Part shown: positions 1-4,195 of the stretch, one piece after another
How the letters are laid out: the number at the start of each line of letters is the position of its first letter
Numbering within the stretch: position 1 is the stretch's first letter
Source: Bacilli bacterium
GTDB taxonomy: Bacteria > Bacillota_I > Bacilli_A > RF39 > UBA660
Assembly: GCA_017888105.1 (NCBI GenBank)
Contig: JAGHGS010000131.1
Span: 1 to 5,014, forward strand
DNA length: 5,014 nucleotides
Direction: 5' to 3'
Notes under the pieces: model-generated
What the model saw: only the letters and a program-made list of their open reading frames with translations
Database searches by the model: none
What the model was told of the DNA's origin: nothing
Made by a program: the position numbers and the translations under genes

Positions 1-226
1 CTATTAAATCCATTAGGTAATTTACTTCAATTGTGTCTCTTTTGAAATTATCTGTTGAAAAAGCATAGACACTTAATATTTTTACACCCATATCAATTGC
101 ATGTATGGCTAATTTTTCAAGTGTTTTACTTCCTTCCAGATGACCAGCACTACGAGGCATTCCTCTTTTTTCTGCCCATCTACCATTACCATCCATAATC
201 ATTGCTACATGATTAGGTACATTCAC
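1..226 (-). CDS. uppS: Isoprenyl (undecaprenyl) diphosphate synthase, N-terminal part
   Basis: Partial gene: the first 75 codons are present and the rest lies beyond the left edge (the family is usually about 240-250 residues). cis-Prenyltransferase that adds isopentenyl units to farnesyl diphosphate to make the C55 lipid carrier for peptidoglycan and other wall polymers. Visible in the sequence: HVAMIMDGNGRWA at residues 6-18, with D12 at the place of the catalytic Asp of the family; R16 and R22; H29 in SAGHLEG (the diphosphate/IPP-binding region); and SVYAFSTDNFKR at 52-63, where the usual Glu of FSTEN is Asp. The start is GTG at 226-224: the upstream ATG triplets at 231-236 are in other frames, an in-frame TGA lies just before, and AAGGA sits 9 nt upstream. 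Its promoter is shared back to back with the tRNA gene. Very sure of the family. Confidence 0.97.
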   Translation of the reverse strand, partial: MNVPNHVAMIMDGNGRWAEKRGMPRSAGHLEGSKTLEKLAIHAIDMGVKILSVYAFSTDNFKRDTIEVNYLMDLI

Positions 227-248
227 AAAACATCATCCTTTCGCATAA

Positions 249-277
249 ATTATAACATAGATGTTGCATGAAAACTA
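249..277 (-). promoter_or_regulatory. Promoter of uppS
   Basis: On the minus strand a perfect -10 TATAAT (254-249) is preceded by 17 nt and a weak -35, TAGTTT (277-272). Transcription would begin near 242, leaving only a few bases before the AAGGA ribosome binding site. It overlaps the tRNA promoter on the other strand. The -35 is poor, so the assignment rests mainly on the -10. Confidence 0.55.
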
Positions 278-292
278 TATATTTGTTATAAT
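264..292 (+). promoter_or_regulatory. Promoter of tRNA-Thr
   Basis: TTGCAT (264-269), 17-nt spacer, TATAAT (287-292). This is a near-consensus housekeeping sigma promoter. The expected start of transcription (about 299-301) falls at or within a base or two of the first tRNA nucleotide, so little or no 5' leader is expected. Confidence 0.8.
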
Positions 293-300
293 TTAGATAT

Positions 301-374
301 GCTGATTTAGTTTAGTGGTAAAACAGATGCATGGTAAGCATCAGAGGACTGTTCAATTCAGTCATTCAGCACCA
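301..374 (+). tRNA. tRNA-Thr(GGU)
   Basis: A full cloverleaf can be drawn. Acceptor GCTGATT pairs with ATTCAGC with one U6.U67 mismatch. The D-arm is GTTT/AAAC around a 7-nt loop with GG. The anticodon stem is GATGC/GCATC with loop ATGGTAA, giving anticodon GGT at positions 34-36. The variable loop is AGAG. The T-arm is GACTG/CAGTC around TTCAATT, followed by discriminator A and an encoded CCA (372-374). G1-C72 and C2-G71 agree with known bacterial threonine identity elements. It decodes ACC and ACU. The gene stands alone with its own promoter and terminator. Confidence 0.95.
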
Positions 375-385
375 TATGTCTTTCT

Positions 386-409
386 AAGCCTTTGTTTAAG
401 GGCTTTTTT
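386..409 (+). terminator. Terminator after tRNA-Thr
   Basis: AAGCCTTT pairs with AAGGGCTT (8 bp, one G.U) around the loop GTTT, followed by TTTT. It lies 11 nt after the CCA end. Confidence 0.88.
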
Positions 410-523
410 CTTTTGAAAGTGTTTTTACATCTTATTTACATCTTGTTTTATTTTTGATAATTAATATTTGCAGTTATGCAAACCTGGTTATGGCATTATT
501 ATTGTTAGCTGATATAATTATAT
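410..523. other. Gene-free strip between converging terminators
   Basis: No credible coding frame. The strip lies between the tRNA terminator and the rdgB terminator. Two small patterns are visible: a direct repeat TTTACATCTT at 424-433 and 435-444 (11-bp period), and a palindrome TTTGCA-GTTA-TGCAAA at 467-482. Neither is next to a convincing promoter. Confidence 0.5.
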
Positions 524-570
524 AAAAAAACTATAAAGCAGATCTTATAATTCCAAAATCTTCTTTATAG
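524..570 (-). terminator. Terminator of the rdgB-family gene
   Basis: On the minus strand a 40-nt hairpin (570-531) has 17-nt arms with one mismatch and two G.U pairs. The outer 8 bp, CTATAAAG/CTTTATAG, are perfect, the loop is GAATTA, and seven T follow (530-524). It begins about 40 nt after the rdgB-family stop codon. Confidence 0.88.
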
Positions 571-611
571 ATTTATCATAGACAATATGTGTATTAAAAA
601 AGTCAAAAGAT

Positions 612-1169
612 TTATTCTTTATTTTTTAGGTATTCTATAAGTTTTTCATAACCATCATTACTCCATAATAGAAATCTTTCTTCATCTGGATAATTTGCCA
701 TTGTCTTATCTTTTCCATCTGGAATAAATATATAATCCCAACTCCAACCATACTCACCAGATTTTTCTTTGGCAATCGTTCCTTTTGTGACAGAAGTAAA
801 AACTACTGGTTCACTCCCATATTCACAGTAAGCAAAGGCTTCAATAAATTTTGCACTACGATTTTCTTCACCATCTAATAATTTTAATATACCATTCTCT
901 CCTAAGGTATCATCAACATAATGGGTATAAGGACCTGGGAATCCATTTAAAGCATCTACATATAAACCAGTATCATTTTTTAAAACATCCTTTTTTAAAA
1001 TATCACTTGCTTCTTTTGCAGAATGTTTGGCAACTTCTTCCACAGAATCAGCTTGTATTTCATTCGTTTCCATTTTAATATTAGATACTTTTATTCCTAA
1101 CGGTTCTAAATATTGTCTAGCACTTTCTATTTTCGCCCAATTTCCTGTTACATAAGTTATTTCTTTCAT
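612..1169 (-). CDS. RdgB/HAM1-family (inosine/xanthosine) NTP pyrophosphatase
   Basis: Predicted to hydrolyse non-canonical purine nucleotides (ITP, dITP, XTP) to monophosphate and pyrophosphate, keeping them out of nucleic acids; cytosolic. The 185-residue length is typical and the pattern is closest to the archaeal/eukaryotic branch (Methanocaldococcus MJ0226, ITPA). Seen: VTGNWAK at 7-13 (the TGNxxK phosphate-binding start), NEIQ at 36-39, NDTGLYVDALNGFPGPY at 65-81 with D66 at the catalytic Asp position, NGILKLL at 92-98, and GWSWDYIFIP at 141-150. The C-terminal SHR motif, which contacts the base in characterised members, is absent: the aligned stretch reads WSND (169-172). Substrate choice may therefore differ. 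AGGAG lies 6 nt before the ATG. It is a single-gene unit with its own promoter and terminator. No gene symbol is given because the changed motif makes equivalence to E. coli rdgB uncertain. Confidence 0.9.
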   Translation of the reverse strand: MKEITYVTGNWAKIESARQYLEPLGIKVSNIKMETNEIQADSVEEVAKHSAKEASDILKKDVLKNDTGLYVDALNGFPGPYTHYVDDTLGENGILKLLDGEENRSAKFIEAFAYCEYGSEPVVFTSVTKGTIAKEKSGEYGWSWDYIFIPDGKDKTMANYPDEERFLLWSNDGYEKLIEYLKNKE

Positions 1170-1201
1170 AATTATCTCCTATTCCTTAATTAAAATTATA
1201 A

Positions 1202-1230
1202 ATTATATATTTAAATAATTCAATAGACAA
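1202..1230 (-). promoter_or_regulatory. Promoter of the rdgB-family gene
   Basis: Minus strand: TTGTCT (1230-1225), 17-nt spacer, TATAAT (1207-1202). Transcription would start near 1195, about 25 nt before the ATG. Its -35 faces the -35 of the plus-strand small RNA promoter 7 bp away. Confidence 0.75.
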
Positions 1231-1237
1231 AACAAAC

Positions 1238-1266
1238 TTGTCAAAAGTTCTTTTCTATGATATTAT
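1238..1266 (+). promoter_or_regulatory. Promoter of the antisense-type small RNA
   Basis: TTGTCA (1238-1243), 17-nt spacer, TATTAT (1261-1266). Predicted start about 1273. Each hexamer differs from consensus at one position. Confidence 0.75.
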
Positions 1267-1292
1267 TAGTATGTAAGCAGGTAGGCTTGCGT

Positions 1293-1336
1293 AAAATAAA
1301 AAAGGAACATTCAATATGCTACTATTGAGTGTTGCC
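1293..1336 (-). terminator. Terminator of the small hydrophobic-peptide transcript
   Basis: Read on the minus strand, the stem 1336-1323 with 1316-1304 (13 bp, one bulge, loop GTAGCA) is followed by TTTTTTATTTT (1303-1293). The same hairpin read on the plus strand is not followed by U, so it serves the minus transcript. Confidence 0.75.
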
Positions 1337-1348
1337 ATATATGATGGT

Positions 1349-1381
1349 TCCACCTAAATCATTGTTAGGTGGATTTCTTTT
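1349..1381 (+). terminator. Terminator of the small RNA
   Basis: TCCACCTAA (1349-1357) pairs perfectly with TTAGGTGGA (1365-1373) around a 7-nt loop, followed by TTTCTTTTA. It has no U-tract when read on the minus strand. Confidence 0.88.
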
Positions 1382-1487
1382 ATATTAGAGTTATAAATAA
1401 CAATAATAGTAAAAGGAAGATAATAATTACTAAAGCAAAGATTAATAAATCTTTCTTGTTCCCCTTCTTTCTGAAGATTGGCTCCAC
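1380..1487 (-). CDS. Putative 35-residue hydrophobic peptide (candidate type I toxin)
   Basis: Not recognised as a named family. From GTG (1487-1485) the frame reads a basic head, VEPIFRKKGNKKD (1-13), then 22 almost purely hydrophobic residues (14-35, LLIFALVIII... ending FITLI) and TAA at 1382-1380. That is the layout of a one-span membrane peptide, as in many type I toxins. Leu uses TTA, CTT, CTA and TTG codons, and Ile uses three codons, which argues mildly for coding. Against it: no ATG, no convincing ribosome binding site before the GTG, and T-rich DNA often yields such frames by chance. The start codon lies in TTGGGTGGA (1491-1483), which can pair with TCCACCTAA in the transcript's own 3' region and with the antisense RNA. 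A longer overlapping frame at 1354-1542 (TTG start) has no peptide features and was not chosen. Confidence 0.4.
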   Translation of the reverse strand: MEPIFRKKGNKKDLLIFALVIIIFLLLLLLFITLI

Positions 1488-1513
1488 CCAACTTATTAAA
1501 TGTTCCTAAAAAT

Positions 1514-1542
1514 ATTATGCCAAGCTTTTGTTCTTGGTACAA
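1514..1542 (-). promoter_or_regulatory. Possible promoter of the hydrophobic-peptide transcript
   Basis: Minus strand: CATAAT (1519-1514) as -10 and TTGTAC (1542-1537) as -35, with a 17-nt spacer. Predicted start about 1507, so the RNA would begin with the repeat GGAACATTTAATA. The spacer holds an inverted repeat CCAAG...CTTGG (1520-1524, 1533-1537) that could be an operator. The -35 is weak. Confidence 0.45.
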
Positions 1543-1598
1543 TACTTTTATTCTAAAATTATAACTATTTAGAAATTTATGTTGTAACTAATGAATTT

Positions 1599-1627
1599 TT
1601 TACATTTATTTAATTATGCGCTAAAAT
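1599..1627 (+). promoter_or_regulatory. Possible promoter of a second small RNA
   Basis: TTTACA (1599-1604), 17-nt spacer, TAAAAT (1622-1627). Predicted start about 1634. AT-rich DNA gives such matches by chance; the support is the terminator about 75 nt downstream. Confidence 0.35.
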
Positions 1628-1633
1628 TTATTA

Positions 1634-1731
1634 GATTTGAGATTTATCGGTTTATTTTGATCTTAAAAGTTTTAAATAAGCTACTGTCTCGCACCATGAT
1701 ATTTAAATCCTCGTATTGATGAGGCTTTTTT
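1634..1731 (+). ncRNA. Possible small RNA of unknown role
   Basis: About 98 nt between a promoter-like sequence and a clear terminator, with no open frame. It ends opposite the 3' end of the XRE gene at 1745, so the two transcripts converge. It contains GTCTCGCACCA (1686-1696), which resembles a tRNA 3' end, but no T-arm, anticodon arm or matching 5' acceptor can be found. Could be an RNA gene, the tail of a lost gene, or nothing. Confidence 0.25.
1709..1731 (+). terminator. Orphan plus-strand terminator
   Basis: CCTCGT pairs with ATGAGG (6 bp, one G.U) around the loop ATTG, followed by C and six T. No protein gene precedes it on this strand. Confidence 0.65.
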
Positions 1732-1744
1732 ATGTTTTCAACCG

Positions 1745-2194
1745 TTATTTCTTATCTTTCCATTCATGATAAAGTATATCTTTTAAAACAAGCATACTAT
1801 CTAAAGTATTATAGTTATAATTGCTACTTAATTCATTAAGCAATTTTCTAATTTCTTTAGCATACCTTGATATATCTACCCTATTTTGATATGTTGCAAG
1901 TACTGGATACTTTTTACTCCAAGCATTTGTCCAATCTATTTTCGCTTCTTTTTCTTCATTGGTATTTTTTATTACTTCTTCAATTTTTTTTAAATCACAG
2001 TCAAATTCTATTAATTCATCTAAAGATAAATTATATAATTTAGCTAGTTTTTTAGCTTGATAAATATCTGGCGTTGTTTCGTTTGTTTCCCATTTTGAAA
2101 TCGTTTGCCTTGTTATGCCTAATTTTTCTGCTACTTTATCTTGGGATAAACCACTCTTTTTTCTTGCTTCAAATAAATTATTTCCTAAATTCAT
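1745..2194 (-). CDS. XRE-family transcriptional regulator (149 aa)
   Basis: Cytosolic DNA-binding protein. Residues 5-61 are a Cro/C1-type helix-turn-helix: NNLFEARKKSGLSQDKVAEK, then LGITRQTISKWETNETTPD with the recognition helix around 27-36, then a third part ending LAKLYNLSLDEL. A Lys/Glu-rich linker (66-85) leads to a C-terminal helical domain (86-146) with IDWTNAWSKKYP and LDSMLVLKDILYHEW. I have the impression that this tail occurs in other Bacillota XRE proteins, but its function is not known to me. GGAGG lies 9 nt before the ATG. It is divergent from the 60-aa gene, and the motif AAGTAGTATA lies on both promoters, so it most likely represses itself and that gene. The family is certain; the targets are inferred. 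Confidence 0.9.
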   Translation of the reverse strand: MNLGNNLFEARKKSGLSQDKVAEKLGITRQTISKWETNETTPDIYQAKKLAKLYNLSLDELIEFDCDLKKIEEVIKNTNEEKEAKIDWTNAWSKKYPVLATYQNRVDISRYAKEIRKLLNELSSNYNYNTLDSMLVLKDILYHEWKDKK

Positions 2195-2213
2195 CTTTTT
2201 TTACCTCCAAATT

Positions 2214-2226
2214 AAGTATACTACTT
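2214..2226. promoter_or_regulatory. Putative XRE operator, left site
   Basis: Perfect inverted repeat AAGTA-TAC-TACTT. Read on the minus strand it contains AAGTAGTATA, repeated exactly on the plus strand at 2325-2334. It covers the -10 of the XRE gene, as expected for autorepression. Confidence 0.5.
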
Positions 2227-2247
2227 TTAGAAACTTTTTTCTATCAA
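2218..2247 (-). promoter_or_regulatory. Promoter of the 149-aa XRE gene
   Basis: Minus strand: TTGATA (2247-2242), 18-nt spacer, TAGTAT (2223-2218). TATACT at 2220-2215 is an alternative -10. Both lie inside the inverted repeat AAGTA-TAC-TACTT (2214-2226). Confidence 0.5.
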
Positions 2248-2307
2248 TCCTTTTTTACAATTTTGCTTTTTTTATTAACAATCTTTTGTTATCTAAACAA
2301 ATAAAGC

Positions 2308-2336
2308 TTTATATTTAACATTGTAAGTAGTATAAT
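2308..2336 (+). promoter_or_regulatory. Promoter of the 60-aa gene, with right operator site
   Basis: TTTATA (2308-2313), 17-nt spacer, TATAAT (2331-2336). The motif AAGTAGTATA (2325-2334) overlaps the -10, inside TTGTA-N10-TACAA (2321-2340). Transcription would begin near 2343, giving a leader of about 12 nt. Confidence 0.65.
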
Positions 2337-2354
2337 ACAAATTGAGGTTTTGAT

Positions 2355-2537
2355 ATGAAAGTATATGGTAAAATTGATAGTTTTAAAAAAATGAATATTA
2401 AAGTAATTTTAAATGATAACGAAGTTTTATATGAAGGTAAAATAGAAGATGCTCCAGATAATATTAAAGAGCTTCATTATAATAAGGCTTTACTTGGGAA
2501 AGTAACAGAAATTTATGTATATGAAAAGGAAGATTAG
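2355..2537 (+). CDS. Small protein of unknown function (60 aa)
   Basis: I do not recognise this protein. It is soluble, with no signal peptide or membrane segment, and alternates short hydrophobic stretches with charged residues: KVYGKIDSF (2-10), NIKVILNDNEVLYEGKIED (14-32), KELHYNKALL (38-47), KVTEIYVYEKED (49-60). This suggests a small beta-rich fold with one helix. TTGAGG lies 7 nt before the ATG. It is divergent from the 149-aa XRE regulator and shares its operator motif, so it is probably that regulator's target. The pair could be a regulator plus effector or a small antitoxin-like or modulator unit; nothing in the sequence decides. The CoA-transferase fragment begins only about 20 nt after its stop. 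Confidence 0.75.
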   Translation: MKVYGKIDSFKKMNIKVILNDNEVLYEGKIEDAPDNIKELHYNKALLGKVTEIYVYEKED

Positions 2538-2557
2538 CTAACTTCAAGAAATGATGA

Positions 2558-2722
2558 AAAAATGGACTTACTTTAATTGAAGTTGCTCCTGGTATTGATA
2601 TTAAAAAAGATATTTTGGCACAAATGGAATTTGAACCTATTCTTTCCCCTAATTTAAAACTTATGGATGAAAGAATATTTAAAGAAGAAAAGATGAATAT
2701 AGAAAATGAAATAAATAGTTAA
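2558..2722 (+). pseudogene. 3' fragment of an acyl-CoA:acetate/propionate CoA-transferase
   Basis: 54 codons and a stop, with no start codon and no ribosome binding site; two TGA stops lie directly before it in frame (2552-2557). The translation, GLTLIEVAPGIDIKKDIL then AQMEFEPILSPNLK and LMDERIF, matches the conserved C-terminus of YdiF/Pct-type CoA-transferases (full length about 500-530 residues), followed by a charged tail ending NEINS. Intact enzymes move CoA between acyl-CoA and acetate or propionate. Only about a tenth remains, so no activity is expected. The frame is undamaged over the fragment, pointing to recent loss. Its terminator is still present at 2738. The XRE/60-aa pair lies where the body of the gene should be. 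Confidence 0.85.
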
Positions 2723-2729
2723 AAATTTT

Positions 2730-3431
2730 TTAGTTTTGAAGAGCATTATCTTGTTCTTCTTTTTTTATTAAAAATATTTTATCTATCAGTTGATTTACTT
2801 TTTTTATCTTGTATAAACTATAAATGATTAATGCTCCACCAATATTTAGAATTAAATCATCTATATCAAAACTACCCGATAAACTTAAAAATTGAAGTAT
2901 TTCTATTACTAAAACAATTATAATATTTGTTAAAATAAAGAAAAAGGTTTTCTTTTGCTTTTTGAATAGTAAAGGTAAAAATAATCCCATGGGAGCAAAA
3001 GCAATGATATTTCCAAATAAATTGATTAGTGCTACCCTATCTTGTCTAACTATATATTCGATAATTGTTTTAAAGGGAATTAAGTTATTATTTCTTAAAT
3101 AAACTTGGATATTTTCTTTATTCCAATTAAAAAAGTTTAATCCTACTCTACCATAATCACGATCAAATAAAGTTAATTTTATTAAGGTGATCAAATATAA
3201 GATAAAGATGAAATATAAACAAAATTTCATAGGCTTGTTATTTTTTAAATATTTAGATAATAGTAAACTTCCTAAATAAAAGAATAGTGCTAATAAAAAT
3301 AATAGTATGATTCTATCTAATTCGTCCATACTTACTTTTGGTGCTACTTCTAAATACAAGTAAAACCCTAAAATAATAATTCCTATTAAATAAAAAATTG
3401 TACTACTAATTATCATTAATGTTTTTTTCAT
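2730..3431 (-). CDS. VanZ-family membrane protein
   Basis: Integral membrane protein of 233 residues with about six hydrophobic segments (about 4-27, 41-60, 68-88, 134-156, 161-180, 191-208). The VanZ domain is shown by NNNLIPFKTI (114-123), NLFGNIIAFAPMGLFLPLLF (137-156) and EILQFLSLSGSFDIDDLILN (177-196) followed by IGG. The founding VanZ gives low-level teicoplanin resistance in enterococci, but for most relatives the function is unknown. The start chosen is ATG at 3431 because GAAAGGA lies 6 nt upstream; an in-frame GTG at 3446 would add five residues but lacks such a site. It overlaps the end of the upstream membrane XRE gene by 26 nt, so the two are translationally coupled in one operon. 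Resistance should not be inferred from the domain alone. Confidence 0.92.
   Translation of the reverse strand: MKKTLMIISSTIFYLIGIIILGFYLYLEVAPKVSMDELDRIILLFLLALFFYLGSLLLSKYLKNNKPMKFCLYFIFILYLITLIKLTLFDRDYGRVGLNFFNWNKENIQVYLRNNNLIPFKTIIEYIVRQDRVALINLFGNIIAFAPMGLFLPLLFKKQKKTFFFILTNIIIVLVIEILQFLSLSGSFDIDDLILNIGGALIIYSLYKIKKVNQLIDKIFLIKKEEQDNALQN
2738..2766 (+). terminator. Terminator of the CoA-transferase remnant
   Basis: GAAGAGCA pairs with TGTTCTTC (8 bp, one G.U) around TTATCT, followed by seven T. It lies 15 nt after the remnant's stop and inside the last codons of the converging vanZ-family gene. It would also end transcripts from the 60-aa gene. Confidence 0.8.
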
Positions 3432-4176
3432 AAGATTTCCTTTCACACATTAAATTCGATCTTTTTATTATTTTTTCTAATTCTTTTTCATTTGCTTTCT
3501 TGATTTTATTAAGAGAAATATCGGTATGATATACTTTAATTGATTTGTTTGGATCAATATCTAATTTGTGGTAATAGCCAAAAGATGCGTTTTTTCCATC
3601 TATTAATTTAGCCATACTATCCCATGATTCAAAATGACTTCTTCTTTTATTTTTTAGATTAATTTGAGTAGTAAAAAAATATAATTGTTCCGTATCATTT
3701 TCAAGTATTATATGATGTTCATTAATAACACTTAATCCTAATATTTCAAAAGTAAGTTTTTCATTTTCTACTTGACATTTCATCATTCTAGAATCATAAG
3801 GAACATCAAATTCTAAGTATGGAACGATATTCACTAATATTGTTATTAAGAAAAATAATAGTATGAGAAATATGATTATCTTTACATACTTTCTTTTATT
3901 TTGTTTTATTTTGTCCGCTAAACTCATTGCTACTTCTTCTGTTTTTGCTTGATAATTTTTTTCATTTAGACTTTCACCACTTAATAATTCATTTACGCTA
4001 ATATCTAGTTCTCTACATATTTTTTCAAATAAAGAAACATCTGGTAAGCATCTACCATTTTCCCATTTTGATATCGCTTTATCGGTTACTTCTAATTTAC
4101 TAGCCAATTCTTCTTGTGTTAATTTTTTCTTTTTTCGACACTCTTTTATAAACTTACCTATTTTTTCTTGGTTCAT
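3406..4176 (-). CDS. Membrane-anchored XRE-family regulator (256 aa)
   Basis: An N-terminal Cro/C1-type helix-turn-helix at 6-65 (KKLTQEELASKLEVTDKAIS, then KWENGRCLPD) is followed by a linker, a basic patch KQNKRKYVK (91-99), one strong membrane segment (about 99-118) and an extracytoplasmic domain of about 138 residues, which I do not recognise. The basic patch puts the N-terminus inside. This layout suggests a one-component sensor: the outer domain reads an envelope signal and the inner domain controls DNA. A GAGGTG site lies 5 nt before the ATG. The downstream VanZ-family gene overlaps its last codons by 26 nt, so it is the obvious regulated partner. The family is certain; the sensor role and envelope link are inferred. 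Confidence 0.9.
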   Translation of the reverse strand: MNQEKIGKFIKECRKKKKLTQEELASKLEVTDKAISKWENGRCLPDVSLFEKICRELDISVNELLSGESLNEKNYQAKTEEVAMSLADKIKQNKRKYVKIIIFLILLFFLITILVNIVPYLEFDVPYDSRMMKCQVENEKLTFEILGLSVINEHHIILENDTEQLYFFTTQINLKNKRRSHFESWDSMAKLIDGKNASFGYYHKLDIDPNKSIKVYHTDISLNKIKKANEKELEKIIKRSNLMCERKSYEKNINDN

Positions 4177-4195
4177 TTTTTCACCTCTTGCCCTT

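Larger units (their letters stand above)
1273..1381 (+). ncRNA. Structured small RNA, candidate type I antitoxin
   Basis: About 109 nt between a good promoter and a good terminator, with no open frame of note. Three hairpins can be drawn: GTAAGC/GCTTGC (1273-1290), a 13-bp stem with one bulged G (1304-1316 with 1323-1336), and the terminator stem (1349-1373). It is fully complementary to the 3' part of the predicted opposite-strand transcript that starts near 1507. It also has a second, imperfect match to that transcript's 5' region: GGTTCCACCTAA (1346-1357) can pair over 12 bp, two of them G.U, with the minus-strand copy at 1491-1480, which contains the GTG start of the small hydrophobic frame. 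By analogy with Fst/RNAII and TxpA/RatA-type systems it could block toxin translation or promote mRNA decay. No known RNA family was recognised, and the ends are predicted from promoter and terminator only. Confidence 0.6.
1304..1506. repeat. Inverted and direct repeats framing the small-RNA/peptide locus
   Basis: GGAACATTCAATA (1304-1316) and TATTAAATGTTCC (1494-1506) are inverted copies (12 of 13). Inside them TTAGGTGGA (1365-1373) and TCCACCCAA (1483-1491) are inverted copies (8 of 9), and GGTTCCACCTAA (1346-1357) and GGCTCCACCCAA (1480-1491) are direct copies (10 of 12). In a minus-strand RNA the two inverted pairs are collinear, so the 5' and 3' ends can fold together. Confidence 0.8.

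Noticed and set aside
545..626. 26-codon minus-strand open stretch after the rdgB-family gene, ending KILEL
   Set aside because: No start codon, and half of it is the arm of the rdgB terminator hairpin.
851..1078. 75-residue plus-strand frame
   Set aside because: Lies wholly inside the rdgB-family gene on the other strand; rich in His/Leu from antisense AT-rich codons, with no family resemblance.
1354..1542. 62-residue minus-strand frame with a TTG start
   Set aside because: It would start inside the predicted promoter, has no ribosome binding site and no domain; the overlapping hydrophobic frame fits a peptide better.
1610..1696. Complete tRNA ending in GTCTCGCACCA
   Set aside because: No T-arm, anticodon arm or complementary 5' acceptor could be drawn; only the 3' end resembles a tRNA.
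2074..2318. Two plus-strand frames of 76 and 67 residues
   Set aside because: Antisense to the start and promoter of the 149-aa XRE gene; Phe/Leu-rich shadows of A-rich coding sequence.
3406..3446. GTG at 3446 as the start of the vanZ-family gene
   Set aside because: The ATG at 3431 has GAAAGGA at the right distance; the GTG has no such site.
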